Assembly (NCBI GenBank): GCA_030141605.1
Contig: JAQGDQ010000003.1
Coordinates: 2,377,501-2,437,500 of the forward strand
Origin: Tubiluchus corallicola
Taxonomy: Eukaryota > Priapulida > Priapulimorpha > Priapulimorphida > Tubiluchidae
Direction: 5' to 3'
Length of the DNA: 60,000 nucleotides
The notes beneath the pieces were generated by a model. That model was not told the DNA's origin and did no database searches. It was given only the letters and a program-made list of their open reading frames with translations. Shown here in pieces: positions 12,806 to 27,800 of the stretch (its first letter is position 1; every line of letters starts with the position of its first letter). The position numbers and the translations under genes were made by a program.

Positions 12806-15800
12806 GTATGCTTTATGAGAATATTAATAAACTGTTTTCAGTTAAACTTTTCGCTCAGCTTTACTCTCTTTTATTGTTTGTGTAAATATTGAAACATAGT
12901 GATTCACTCCTTCATAAAACTTATTTTGTTCACACTTATGCTAAAAAGGGTCCATTACATTTACATTTTGAAATTTACTGTATCTTATAAGCAACAACTT
13001 AAGGAAAACCACTTCAGTAGTTTTCTTATAGTACAATGTAAAAGCTATTGAAACAGTTTTTTCTTTAATTTGTTCTTCATGATATCAATTACGGTGTGGC
13101 CATAGAACTTAAAGACTCTCTGTATATTATTCTTTTTATAGAAAAACTTATGTGTTAGTACATGTGTTTAGCCTTTTCTGTAACTGCTAATCAGTGTTAT
13201 AATTGCCAATTTTACAATTTTGTTGATTTACTATGAATTTCAGTCAGTAACATTCACTAATATATCCCACACTTCATGTAATAAAATGCAACTGAAATGA
13301 TGGCATATTTTATTAACATGAAGTTGTACCCGAATGCAAACAGTAGTACCGTGAGTTCTGATTTAGTCATTTGTAATTACAACATTGTATGTTTTTAAAA
13401 TGTTAAATTTGTTATTTACTTGCAGTGTGTCAGCATCAAAGCCTAGATTTCCCACCAGATCATAGATGGATAAATGATTATAAACTGACTAAGGCTTTTC
13501 ATTTTGCATCAGAAAGTCCTATGTCAAAGATGACTCAACCAGCAGGTCTAACAGTGGATGATTTGTTGCAGTTTGAGAGTATACAAACTGCTGATAATAA
13601 AGCTAGCTCTTCTGTTCAAAGTGATTATGGTACAGTATATTTATGCAACATCTTATTTAATAGATACAGAATTTTAATAAATTTTATATTCTTGCAGTAC
13701 AGTAAGTCCTTGCTTAACAACGCTATAGCAAAACGTGTCATTAAGGGAAATGTCGTTATGCGAGACAATGCTTTCCATAGAAAACAACGTAAAAGCATTC
13801 AGTTGTGTTCTTCAACCAAAGATCAACAATGTTTGGCCTACGTATGAGCGTTCACGCTAAGTTGTCATGCAGGACAAAAATCAATCATCTCTGGCTATGT
13901 AAAACTCTTGGTGCCTTGCCAGGCAAAAATTAATAATGCTTGCTCATAAATCAAATATTTTCTGACAATTTTTAACTAAAAGCAAAAGAGAAGTAAGGTT
14001 TGCAGTGAAAATTCAAATTTGAAACATAGACTCTTTCTTGCATAAGCGTATCTCTTTTGATTGATCCCCTTGTGCCACTTCTTTCTCTTTCTTCTATGCT
14101 GCTTTTTGCAAATACCATATTTTTAAAAGCTTTATGCAGATGTTTAACACTAGCCATTTCTGTTTAACACTCCTGAAAATACTTCTAGTATTGTTCTTCC
14201 GACAACGTAAATGCAAATGAGGCGAATGCAGCAATAATGAACCCAGTAATGTAATACTGGCAGAGATTTTTATCAGAGAAATTTCATCTTTACGCATGTG
14301 GGAAGGTGCTATACCAATTAATGAGTGGTCAGCAATGAATCATCACTGCAGGCCTCTGACTTCTTAGTAGGGCAAGTTATAACCGTGTTTTCTGTTAATA
14401 GAATGTGCAGTAAAAAAAAACTCTCAGCACTTGCAGGCCGAAAAAATTGTCGTTAAATAGAAACATACGTCATTCAGTGAGCAAAAGATGTCAAAAATCA
14501 GCATCGTTAAAACAAAACATCGATAAATGGGGAGTCGTTAAGCGAGGAGTTACCGTGTATGTTTTTTTGCTATTAAGTTGTTAACGTGCAAACAGTTATT
14601 TAACTAGGGACAGTTTACAATGTCCTACCCAATTTAAATATCCCAACTCTAATTGTAATCCTATTCCTAAACCTAGCCTTAAGCTGCTTCACAAACTAAT
14701 TTCTGGGTTTTGGGATAATATAAACGCTAGCCATTTAATTTATGGCACTTGTTTGCTTTTTAAACATTATTTGTGTTTTGTTTAGATAAATTAGAAAGCG
14801 GCAAAACTAACGATAATATCGTAGGTTTTGAAGACAACTTTACTGAAAATGTTAAACTACCAACCGATTCTCACAAGACAGAAACTAAAAAGAAAGAGGA
14901 CAACAAACTGCTGTCTCCTACACATGCTCAGTAAGATTGTTTAGAACATTAGTTATATTACTACATTATGTTAGAACACTTGCTTATTATATACATTATT
15001 TATTCACAAGTTGATTTTCTTAAAAAATATTAAATTTAAAGCTCCACTATCTAATACCGAGCGATGCTCTGATGCTGAGCATGCCTAGGTTAACACATGG
15101 ACACAGGTTCATTAAGTATTATGGTTGTTTGAATTACGAAAAAACGTATTACATTTTGTGTATTGTTTTTCTTGCTTATCTCTAAGCTAGCTTTGTTATG
15201 CTGTTTAGGCTGCTTGAAACATTAAACAACATAAGTTGATATTAAAGAGAACTGTCTTTAAAGCAGCTGTTTTAAGAGAATGGTTTTAATGTTAAAAATC
15301 ATTAAGTTAAGTGTGTATTCCTGAAACAAGATTAATGAAAGTGTGTGGTGTTTATGTGGTATTTTCAAAAGAGACCCTCAGAGTTGCATTTTTTATATTA
15401 GAAAACCCATAGATAGGGATGTCTGGCCTCTCATGCATCGTTCATCATTTGATTTGCTGGGAGAAGAAATTAGCAGCCGTGATGGAATCATTAAACGAAC
15501 CATGGAAACAAAGGAGTCTGAATATACAGACATTCAAACATTCCGGTAAGTTGCTTATTACTTTGCTTCAAAATTTGACAAAAAATTTTGCTTGGTTTAA
15601 TTACAGGTCCATTTACGTCTTTTATTTAATATGATTTCATGAAGCGTGTATACATTTCTGATGTCTTTTTTATGTTTTTTCCTAAAAATAACTCGTTAAC
15701 CATGTCACAAAGCTGTCACTCATAAAAACATAAAATAAAAAATGACAGAATCACATATATTTTCTCGAGTGGACAAAGAATGGAATAGTTACATTGTTTC

Positions 15801-18800
15801 ATAAACATTCATATGTTTACATCACTTAATTATTAGTTTAGGTTCATAATTGTGATTCCGTAAGCATAATCTTCTATAATAATCTCCTTTCAAAGTACAC
15901 ATAATATGGATAAAGTTAGGAGATTGTATGAGGAAATAAGATACATTACAGATTTCAAAGTGTAAATGTGGTCATAAACAGCTGTCGGTTTATTTTGTAT
16001 AAACAGGAATCTGCACTTGATGATGGTATGGTGTTCTCAGTTATGAACATTTTCGTGTTGATTATCAGAAAACAAAAAGTAATAAAAAAGTTAATGTTTA
16101 TTGAACACATATATTTTTAGAACTTATATAGGAAGGTTATATTCACTCATTTTGCTTGTTATTTTGTCACTAAAAAGTTATCGTATGTTTATATTTTTAT
16201 GATGTTAGTAAAATCTTTCTTTTCTGTCTTATTACAGTGTTTTTGTTGGTACCTGGAATGTGAATGGACAGTCAGCGACAATAGCTTTGCAGAACTGGCT
16301 AACTCAAGATCCTGATCCCCCGGATATCTATGCAGTGGGGTATTTAAAGGATATCACTTTATTTTGTTATAGGAAAAACAGATGCAATAGTACAGTTTCC
16401 AGAAAAATAACTTCACAGCTAAGACAAGGAAATGGACAAATCTGTTATAATTTACGACAATAAGAGAATGCAAACAAGGCAGTTATGGGATACATAGAAA
16501 ATTGACATTATGCTACAGCGTAAACCATTCCGAACATTGTACAGAAACATTTTTTTTAATAGGTACTGTTGCTGAGTCGTCAATTTCACAAGGCATTAGA
16601 GATTTTGGGATTTCACATCCTAAAATTTTTTAGGATAGCGTTTCAAATTTTGAAATAGAGAATGGCGTAAGACACTACCACATAACTGTTTTTGATAACA
16701 CATTTCTAACAGCTTTGAGTCAGCATCAAAACTGATTCTAGGTGTTCGAAATAATTTTGGAAATGTGTCGTCTTCTACCATACATTCTGAATTGCAACTT
16801 ATATCCAAAATGTCTGGTACTTTCATTACACCTTTTGCGAAGCCACCTCAGTGTAATATATACTATATTTTGTAGGGTAATATTATGGCGATGTTAGTGT
16901 TGTTGATCAGTCTTTTTTGTTAATATCATGTTGCTAACCTCTTATTAATGGTTTATAAGTAATAACCATATGTCTGTAATGGTCCATACCAGTATATGCA
17001 AACATTTCACAAGCTTAAAATTGCACCTTCATTTTTATAGTTGACATTTGCAATATAACCAATTAATGTGTTAATAGCTTAAACTCAGGGTCTTTCGCTC
17101 AAATCTAAGTAAAGATCAAATTTTTTACATCCTTTATGCTCACTTTACTTATTATGAATCCCAAAATTTTCAATTTAGATAGCAGTGACCACTGTGTTTT
17201 TTAATCAGTAAAGGATATTGAAAAAGACCATCTGAACTGCATGTTAGACAATCCTAATCTCCACAACAAAGGTGGAATGCCCCATCTAGACAGGCTTACA
17301 AAACACCATTATTATACAATTTATATATATATATGTACTACTAATAAAAACTTGCTGAGAACAAATCAGGTCATAAAATTAACTAGGAGTAAGATACAGG
17401 AAAAAGCAATTACAAATAAAATAATTTTTTGCTTTGCATTTCCAGATTTGTTTCAATTTCAAAAAGTAGTAATATTTTTATCATGCTCTAATTTGGTATT
17501 GCCTGCTCTATTTTAATGTTTAATGCTAAAGATTAGAATAGAATAGCTGTTTGTTGATGCTCTGACTTTTTAAAATACAAACTTGCTTTTACGTCCATTT
17601 CGTCCTTACCTTTACAACAGATTTCAAGAACTAGATCTCAGTAAGGAAGCATTTTTGTTCAATGATTCACCTAAAGAAGAGGAATGGTACAGAGCTGTAA
17701 CTAACGGACTACACCCCGGTGCTGAATATAAGTTGGTGAGTGTATTAGAAAGAATAGCAAAGTATGTGAAGTTTTTGAGTGCATGGCAAACGTGAATGCA
17801 GCATATTCACCAGAAATTAGATTAGGTGGAAAGAAATTTTAGACACTTTTGTATGTATTTTTGTTACATACTTGAGTACATAAGTCTGGTCTCTATTTTA
17901 AACTAATTTTAGTTTGAAGTTGCACTATTATTATGTAGTACAGTTTTGAATTAAATGACTACATTGTTAAAATTTGCAAGCATATCATGCTTGTCACTGA
18001 AGTCAAAATTTGTGCCAGTGCGTTAGTTGTCCGGCATTTTGCACTTTATTTTTTTAGCACACACACAGGCAAATGATGTAGTTGAATCGATTATAAAAAC
18101 AAATATTCAGTAGTGATTGCAGTAGATGGCATTGCAATGATATTGAGCTATTTTTTGAAAAGTAATGTGTACTGCATTTGAAATTGCAAACTGCTTAACA
18201 CTTTTCACATCTCCCAGTCTTTTATCTAAGTGTTTTCTTTGGATAGCTTATAAATTTCCAAAAATTCTGATTCGAAATACATCTTTAATATATTCAACTC
18301 AACTCAAGTGCTTTGAGGACAGTGCATGTTGTGACTTTCAGTGCTGTAAATACAACGCATGTCGCACCTTCATCCTCAAAGGAAAAGAAATACTGACTGT
18401 GTTGTAGCAACAACAATTTTTATTGTACAGGAAGCTATGTAGCAAAATGTTTTTTATATTGTTATACCTCCTAAACCATGCTATTTACGTAATACGTTGA
18501 AACATCTATATGAATCAAGTGAATTGAATTATGTATGATAGGCAATTTCATAAATTACAACATTTGCGTGTACATTAACAATGCCACTCTCTCTCACTTG
18601 ACTTTCAAGAAGGTCGAACTGCAAGTTGTGTCTAAACTTTTGCATCATCTATTATTCTTCTTTTTAGTGCATATGCATAATTAATGTTTATATGTGAGTG
18701 TTCAATAACGCTGTCACAGAAACAGTTTTGTTCAACTTGTGCGTGTGCATTGAATAACTTATACAGCATACACTGGCTTTCGTTATAGGTGAAACTTATT

Positions 18801-21800
18801 CGCCTTGTTGGCATGATGCTCATAGTTTATATTCAAGTAAAGCATTTTGATCAGATAGTGGAAGTTTCAGCCGAGTCCGTTGGAACAGGAATTATGGGGA
18901 AAATGGTAAACAACTTAGGCTAACATTTACTGTCTTTTATTATTAAGGATTTTGTGTTGTTTTGGTCTGTAATGTCTAGAGTTTGTATTTGTTTCACAGT
19001 CTTTGTCTTACATGTCAGTCGTTAACAATCCCACTCAAAGAAACTTTAAGGCCCCATCTTTAGGTCAAATAAAATGTCGTATGTAAATTTCATGCAAGCA
19101 CGAATCACCATCCCAAAAATATGACTATCATCATATGCGAGAAATGATTCTCTAGCCTTTCATGTATATTACAATAGGACAAAGTGTTAAGCCAGTGCTT
19201 TAATCTAGGCTAATTTCCCATTGATCTTCCTTAATGAACACTACTCTATAAAATTAAGCAGCTTTTCATCTTTTTACTCTATAAATAAAGTCATGTTTTA
19301 ATGCGTGTTCAAGAATGTTTGGTACAATGACATATTTTGACTGCTTTTAACCTTTGAGACTCGGGAAATACTCGTAACTTTTCAACACTGTTTGTCAATT
19401 CTGCTTCATACTTGCTTTGGCTACATGCTTGTGTATAAGCATGTGATGGTGACGTAGTCATGACGTGGCTCACTATATATTTTTTATTCTAAAAGTAGGT
19501 ACATATGGAATTTTAAAATTGTTGACATTCTTAAGTTGTTTGTAATGAGTTTTTGCTTAAACAAGTTTTTTAGTTTGAGAAAAGATTTTAGTTACCGTCT
19601 TTAAGATTTGTCTTACTATAATGAAACAAAAATAGTGAAGCAACAATAAGAATTTGCAGTTACTGTAAACTGGAAAAAAGTACAAGCTAAACTTTTGTGA
19701 ACGAAACCGTGTTTACAAAGTGACATTTTTGAGCACCATCATTTCCTGGTTATAACGGCTAAAGTTTGACAGAAATTTAAGGCGTCTTATATGCTATGAA
19801 ATCGTTTCTAATGCAATTGATTATTGACTCAGCAAGTAAATTATTTAATTGTAAACAAAACTAACAACCTAACAATGTGGATCAAAACAACACTCTCTGA
19901 AAATCGAATGATGACAATTTGCTTTCACTGTTTGTGTTTACATTCTTCTACTTTGATGTTTAGTCATCAAAACATTACTCAATGAACATGTACTGAATAA
20001 TAAAAAATGACAAAAATAGGTTGTGGCTTTCATTTGCTGATCTCATTGTGGCACTGGTAACTACTAAATGTGTATTATTGAGTGCTTTGTTGTTTTATAA
20101 ATCAAGTACCATCATCAAACAAAGACGACATGCTACTGTAAGTAGCCAATTGCGACTTAATTACTAGTGCAATTTATGTGTACTGGAAGTTACTCCATTA
20201 GGGTTTCCTTGCGGTATTTGCAAACATTTTCATCACACATTAATTTTTTGGTTTATAGCTGTTTTTTGATGTGCTCTATGAATGTACAAGTACGGCGCAC
20301 AGTAACTACTCATTTTTAAGTCTTGCACTGTTTAATGCTTTTCATTTATCTAGGGCAATAAAGGTGGTGTTGCAGTCAGGTTTATGCTCCATAATAGCAC
20401 ATTCTGTTTTGTGAACTCTCATCTAGCTGCACATGTGGAAGAATTTGAGAGACGGAATCAGGTAGGAATATTACACATTAATGCAAACAGCAATCTGAAA
20501 TAATAAGGTGTGCATGTAGAATTTTACGATATTAAACTTCTTTCTGATATATCCTATTACTGCATCTCCTGTCCTCCTTTGAGGTGTTTTTTCTCTATTG
20601 TGCAGTAACATCTGTAGTCGTGCTGTTCCATGCTCAAGCTGAGTTTAACAGCCTGGTAAAATCTGTAGGAGTACAATAACAATTTTGTCATGGAGACAAC
20701 TACATTTTTCTTGTTCTCTAATAGCTTTTATATTAAGGCTTTATTTCTGGTTATGACCTTTTATTACCAGGAACATTAAAATCACATTATTCTTGCTTAT
20801 CTTTTACTAAGCTGCTGAAATTGAGAGTTTTTTCAGAAAAGCATAATTAATTATTTCCACATGCATTATGTTTCTGTTATAGGATTACAATGAGATATGC
20901 AGCAGAATGCTGTTCCATCGATTTGATCCGCCATTAAGTATTCGTCAGCATGAGTGAGTAAAAATATTTTAATCTTTATATGTGTAGATTACCCTGATTT
21001 TTTAATCAGTTTTTTTAAATACGGTAATATTTCTGGCAGTAATGTGCATTCTTGAGAGTAGTAATCGCGTGTACATGTCTTTCAATACGTTTCAAATCAA
21101 TTGTAACAATGTCAAAATACTAATGATATCTCTAATAATTGTCGTGTGACCTATTGCTAATTACTGCAGACTCATTGTACTTTATCAGTAAAAGTAAGAG
21201 GGCCTCACATGTATTTAGATATTCTTCCAGTCCTTGAAATTAGGATGAAGTAATGAACGATGGTTACACTAATAATGGATTATCACATCAAAATTATCAA
21301 TTTTAATTAATTTTAGTTAAAACTTCTAAATCATCATAATGCACAGGGTAAGGGATGCCTTCCTTAATATATGTGTATTAATTATCGTATGCCTTTTGTT
21401 TTCAGTGTGATAATTTGGCTTGGAGACTTAAACTACAGGTTAGATCAACTGACCAATGAACAAGTGGAAGTACTTATCAGTAGGAATCAGTTTGCAAAGT
21501 TGCAGGAGTACGATCAGTTATACAGGCAGAAAAAGTTGGGCAGAGTGTTTAGTGATTACCATGAAGGTGCTGTAACATTTAAACCTACATATAAGTATGA
21601 TCCAGGTACCGACCAGTATGATTCTAGGTGAGTTCTATGTTAGTATTTGTACTGAATGGTTAAACATTGGATATTTTATTTACCACTTTTATACTTTTGT
21701 GTTATTGACATTTCCTAGCGAAGGTCCACGCCCATTGACACATTTTATTCCACGTTTAATGCCGTTTACTTCAAGCTTTGATTTTATGCTGGAAAACACT

Positions 21801-24800
21801 TGAAATAGTGTATGTTCTTTGTGTTTTTAAATTAAAATTGACTATATTAATTTTTTAAGTTTTCTACACTGCAAACATTAGTTTATCATGTTGCAACATG
21901 ACACAACTGATGCATGTTTTGGTTAAAACATAACAACACCATTTTGAGGCAGAGTTAATGGCTTAGTGGTTGTATGCATATGCTTGACGGGAATGAATTG
22001 TGACCACCTGAATTCGCTATTCATTCTGGACAGTCTCATTTGCTATATTTTGTAGATTGGGGATTTATATACAGTAAGTCCTCGCTTAACCACTCTCTGT
22101 TTAACCACGCTGAACATTTGACACCTTTTTTCACTTAACGATGCACCGTTTTTCTAATGACCATTTTTTGCTCAAAGCCAATTTTCATTTTATCAACAAC
22201 TTTTTTTACTTAATTTGATGCATTAAAACAGTCATATTGTGTCATTCTGTTCTAAACACGCACTAGTAATGTAAACACTGCAATTATTGTGTAAGCACAT
22301 ATATTTTTGCTTCCCAACTGCCATTTGCATCAAACAAGATTTGGGAGCAAACTTTGTGCAAAGGAATTTTGCCTGCAACCTGTTGCTATAGCAACCAGAC
22401 TGAGAAAAATTTTAACAAAAGGTCGTACCAGGGCTTGGCTATGACTCTACTGCAGTGTTTATAATTTAACCGCTGCCTAGACTTAAACGTCTACAAAATA
22501 AAAACTGCTAGCTAGGTAAGTAAGGTATAGAGGTTGTTTCAAGCAAGCAGAAGGAAATTAATCGCTAGAAACATTGAATAAAGCTCATATTACGTTCAAT
22601 TTATATGATTTAAGCAGCACTGATTATCGCCCCTGGAATGTATCCCAATTCTTTTACACTACTTCCTATGGAAGTCTTGGCTTCATTAAATGACGCTTAA
22701 CGTTGCCATTAGCATCATTGTGCATCTGAACATGGCTGAGATACCTCTGCTGCTTCAGTGGCTCACCTTGATGAGCAGACTCCATTTTCACGACAAATAT
22801 CATCGTTGAGAGCGTCTTGCCACAGAATGCTGTATTATGGTTTGCAATTGATGAAAAAATGTATTGTTTTCTGTTAAGTGAGAAATGTCGTGTCCCAGCG
22901 TGGTGTGACAGAATCTTATGGAAGGGACAGCACATTAATCAGTTAGCTTACAGACATCATCCTAAATTGAAAATAAGTGATCATAAACCTGTCAGCTCGC
23001 TTTTTGAAATTGGGGTAAGCATTTAATATGATAAAACTTATGTTGGTAAAAATGACAATGACAACTTAACAGACATGATGATGATAGTAATGATGGTTAA
23101 TGAACAGTGGCAATTCCTGGGTAATTTCTAAGAAATAGTTTAATAACTAAGTATCAATTAATTAATGCATGCAGACATGGCACAGTAATCATTTTGGATG
23201 ATGGCATAATTCAGTTACATTTCTGTATATTCGGAGATTTGGGCACTCCAGAGATATTTTTGTTTTTTCTTGCAGTTAAATTAGGGATGTCATGAAGCTT
23301 CGCCAAAACCGGAGCTTCGAACTTGAATCTGAATTGGAGCTTTGATTCAATTCGATTCACTGAAATTTTTTGTTACTTTAGATCCGATCCGATTCAGAAG
23401 AGTATTTTTTAAAAAATGGTTTGGCTTCGGCTGCAATTCAGTAGCACTTTATTACAAACACAATTATATACCTTTTTACCTTTAAATTTTTCCACAAAAC
23501 TACTTAAATCACTACCTTTTTGATAATTGATCCCTGATACTTGATACTCGAAAAAAGCAGATGTTGCCATATTTAGTTTCACTTTGTGTCCAACTCATGA
23601 AAAATGAAATCCTACGTGAAAGTGCGCAGCACATTTCGGTTTTACCTACTTAGTTTCAACAAAAATACTAAGATTTCCTATAATTAGTTTAGCATAGCTA
23701 ATCATAGTTTTTATTATTGCAGAATTACTATTAACCATGCTGCACAGACAGATCATCTGTAATCTTTTTTTTTGCAAAAATCAAAACTGGATTATCACTC
23801 TGCCATAATTTGATTAAAAGCTGCATAGATTCCAATAAGACTCAGTTTAAAAATAGCTAAAAAATCAAAATTCTAATTTGGGTAGGTTTTCAAAATTATG
23901 CTAAATTGAGATCCTGATTTGATCTGGATTTGAAAATTATCTTAAATTGAGATTTGAATTTGATCCAGATTCAGAAATTTTGTAAAATGAGATTCCATTT
24001 AGATTCGGATTAGATAATTTCAGATTCGTGACATCCCTAAAGTAAATTACGTGTTTTTATTTTGCTGTAATTGGTTTGTACGTGTGCGTGTAATAAGAAT
24101 GTTTTCACAAAAATCATTTAGTGGCATTTAGAATCTTAATTTTTAAACTTTGGATTACTCTGGCTTTGAACTTTAATATAAGTGAGCAGTTCATTCATTT
24201 ACAACATAAAAACACTGAAAATTTTTAGTTTATGCAGCTGATAAGCCATTATTTACATGCAAGCCATAATTGTGCAATACTTTGCATTATTGCTGAAATT
24301 GATTTCTCAACCTGCATTTGGAGTAGTCCATTTTTGTCTGAGAAAAATTTCTAATTTGAGTTGGTTTAAATGCTTTTAAAGCTTCAATTTTGAAAGCTTC
24401 TATTCACCAAGAGTGATACCTTGTTTGCATGACTGATGCCTTGTAAAATAATTTTATGTCCATTTGTTTCCTTTAGGTGAAGGTAACTGATGTAATTAAA
24501 TTCAAGAAGGTTTATGAAGATTTGATGAAACAACTAGACAAGTTAGAAAATGAATATCTACCTCAGGTTGCGCTGGATACCATGGAGGTACGTGATTTAA
24601 ACACACTCTATACCGAAAAATACTCTGTTAACAATCAAAAAATTGATTGCAATCACGATCACCTTCATTAGAAAATTTTGACTACGATTGTGACCATAAT
24701 CAAATAATTTAAGACTTGATATATGTAAATTCACAAATTAAAAGAAACCGGTATTTTTGTTTACACATGGTTGTGTTTACTTTTACGTATTCTAGACGTT

Positions 24801-27800
24801 ACTGCAGTCAATAAAATAAAATATTACAAAAAATACTGAGTAGAAATTCCGAAAATTTCTTTGAATGTTGGACCGAAATAATCGCAAAAGTGTTTGCTTA
24901 GCATTGTGATGCGATCATGGTCAACAATCACATTTTGAGAAAATGATCGCAATCATTTATCCAATCAAACTGAATTTAATGCGATCATTTTTGATTGTGA
25001 TCATTATAACCCTGTGTAAATGTATGATTAATGTGTGATCTGCAAATGTTGGGAGATAGTCCTGTTGTTGTTAATAATATTATTGTAATTAGCTATATAA
25101 TTTAAAGATCAAGTGCTTTGAAAAACCTGTTTATTTGACGAAACTTGTTTGTTAAATATTATTGTTTTAAATGTTTGGCTATTTTAGCACCTATATTTTT
25201 TGTTGGTAGCTCCAGTTTGGTAATGTGATGTTTGTTGAGCCCTCCGTCCAGTACCTGACTGTCGCTAATACCGGGCAGGTTCCCGTTGAGTTTGAGTTTA
25301 TACGCAAACTAGATGATGTAAGCTACTGCAAGGAATGGCTGACGATTTCGCCTTATAAAGAATGTATTCTGCCAGGTATATTGCCTGTTATGGAGAAACA
25401 CAATCATGGAAACTCTTGTAATTTGGTGCATTTGCGTGCTTATACTTTTAATGTGTTTATATGATTGTTTATATGTTTAATTCACATCTGTTGTAGTGAG
25501 ACTTTTCTATATAGGTGATACGCAAAAAGTTCGATTGGAAATATACATTGATTCCAAAATCGCAGGCAAACTTAACTCAGGACTAGACAGAATTGAGGAC
25601 ATTTTGGTTCTGCATCTACTAGGAGGAAAAGATATTTTCATATCCTTAATTAGTATGAGTGTGTGTGTGTACTTGCGTGTGTGCGTGCGTGCTTCCGTGT
25701 GTGTGTGTGTGCGTGTGTGATCTCATTATTGAAGTGGTACTATGTGTAACATTTTTGTCATTATATACAGCGTATGCACGCAAAACAGCTGATTATGCTA
25801 GTTTTGTTTACGTATCCAAGGCCTCGGATGTTACACCAGCAAGCTTGGAATGCCATTGTCACACATGCACGGCACTTCAATCTATGAACATTATACATTT
25901 TTGACAAAGCACTTTGTCCGTAATATAGGTTAAAATGTGGACACATTAGTTAATGTGAATTTTTCCATTTCTTAAATTTTAGTATTTTGCCATCTTGCTC
26001 TTATAATAGTTTCAAAACAGCATAAAACAAAATAAAACCAAAAGCCCCACAAAACGTTTACAATAAAGGTACCAGGATATTAATGTAGTAGTAATTCATA
26101 AGCTATGGCGAAATCACATAGGTAAGGCCTCATGAAACTCTTAAGGCTTATCATAGCAACAGTTAAACGACAGCCATTCCTTTAGGATTTAAGTCTAAAA
26201 TGCCAATTAATCTATTCATACAACTATTTTTTTGTTAAACCTGTATGTAGATTTTAGACCACCCAGGATAATGTGCATGTATATGATCATTCTGTATGCA
26301 GGAATATGTTTATTAATACACCTTAATAACACCTGATAATAAAAATTAATTTGAACTCACATTTACGTCTGAATTATAAAACTGATGTACGATTGTCAGC
26401 TGCTGCAGTGTAATGGAAAATGTACAGGTTAGATAGCGCTATTCATTACACGTGGCTAATTTTTTAACCAATAGGTTTATTACGAATGTAATACAGTATG
26501 CCATTGATAGATTGTATAACTGCTGACTAATACAAATTCAATGAACTGAACATGCTTTTGTGTCATTCTCTTACTCTGCATGTTTCTCTTTTTCTCTCTC
26601 TCTATCTCTTCCCATGCTCTGCCTTCCCTTCTCCATCTATATTCGTGTCAGTAGTCTTGCCCCGTTCTCTCTCTTGCCCTTGCCAAAATTTCTGATCATT
26701 TAACATTATTGTAGCTAAGGATTACCTCAATGGTTCTCCAAAATTTGCTATAATTTTTTGAAAGCAATTAAGTAACCCTGTTTAAAAGTCTATTAGTTGC
26801 TGGGTTGAATAGGAAGCACATTCCACAGCGAAAGTTTGTGATAAGCAATTACAAAATTCTGTCGGGCCAGCACGGGTCAGCTGGGAGTACATGTAACAGC
26901 ATCACGACTTGCATCATTCCCTGCAGTGCAATATTTAAGTGCTAACAAAAATTTACTGGTCATAGATCAGTCATTATGCATTTGATACAGATAAACTAGT
27001 CTCATCTTTGAATTTAGCAAACGAAATGTACATTTCTATGAAAGTGAGGCCTGCTTCCATATGTATAGACTATGTACTTTTAAAACACAGTGCACATAGA
27101 TCGTTTATTACTTTTTTAACATAAGAAATAAAATTTTCTACCTTCAGTATACCAGCATAAGCACTTCAAAGCACCTATTAACTAAACTTTAATGAAATCA
27201 GACAAAATGAAGTAGTTGTTTGTTTCTGATATATTTCAACATTATAATAATAATATAACATTTTTTCACAATTTTCTGTAGTGACATGTTCTATGTTTGT
27301 AGACTGTGCCTACAGAAACAAAGGAGAAATAACTGATGGTCACAGTGAGTACTTGACAAATGAAGTTAAGCAATGCCGAGAAAGGCAGTAAATTGATGGG
27401 TGACACTAGAAAAGTCTACTGATGAAGGATGTATACTCATCCACAAGTGGCTAAGCCATTTCTTTCGATTCAGCGACTTACTTTAAAGAACTAATATGCT
27501 TGATAATAGCTGAAGGTCTACTACACCAATCTACAAACGACATTAATTTAAAAAAGATGGTGTTTTTGAGTCCTGGATTGCTGCTTGTACAGTCCAGAAC
27601 TAGAAGCTGACACATAACTTTTCTACTGGTAATAGTATAGAACAATCTATTATGAACATCAAAATACTGCTGAAACAATAGCGAGTCTATTATGCCTGTT
27701 ATATGACTACTGTTTAAAGATACACTGCACATAATTTCATAAGGTCAATAGTTTTTGTAAGGCATGTTCGTTAGCATGCGCACCAGGGTCGCGCGCATTG

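Noticed and set aside
22870-22890. gttaagtgag at the acceptor of OCRL exon 22879-23014 resembles the right terminus of the Tigger-like element
   Set aside because: The bases after the AG are fixed by the conserved [12 protein letters not shown] coding sequence, and similarity stops after about ten bases, so this is probably coincidence rather than a transposon-supplied splice site.
25640-25720. U2-type donor alternatives (gtatga at 25653 or the GT repeat) for OCRL exon 16
   Set aside because: They add residues not seen in the family or break phase with the next exon; the AT-AC solution gives exact alignment.
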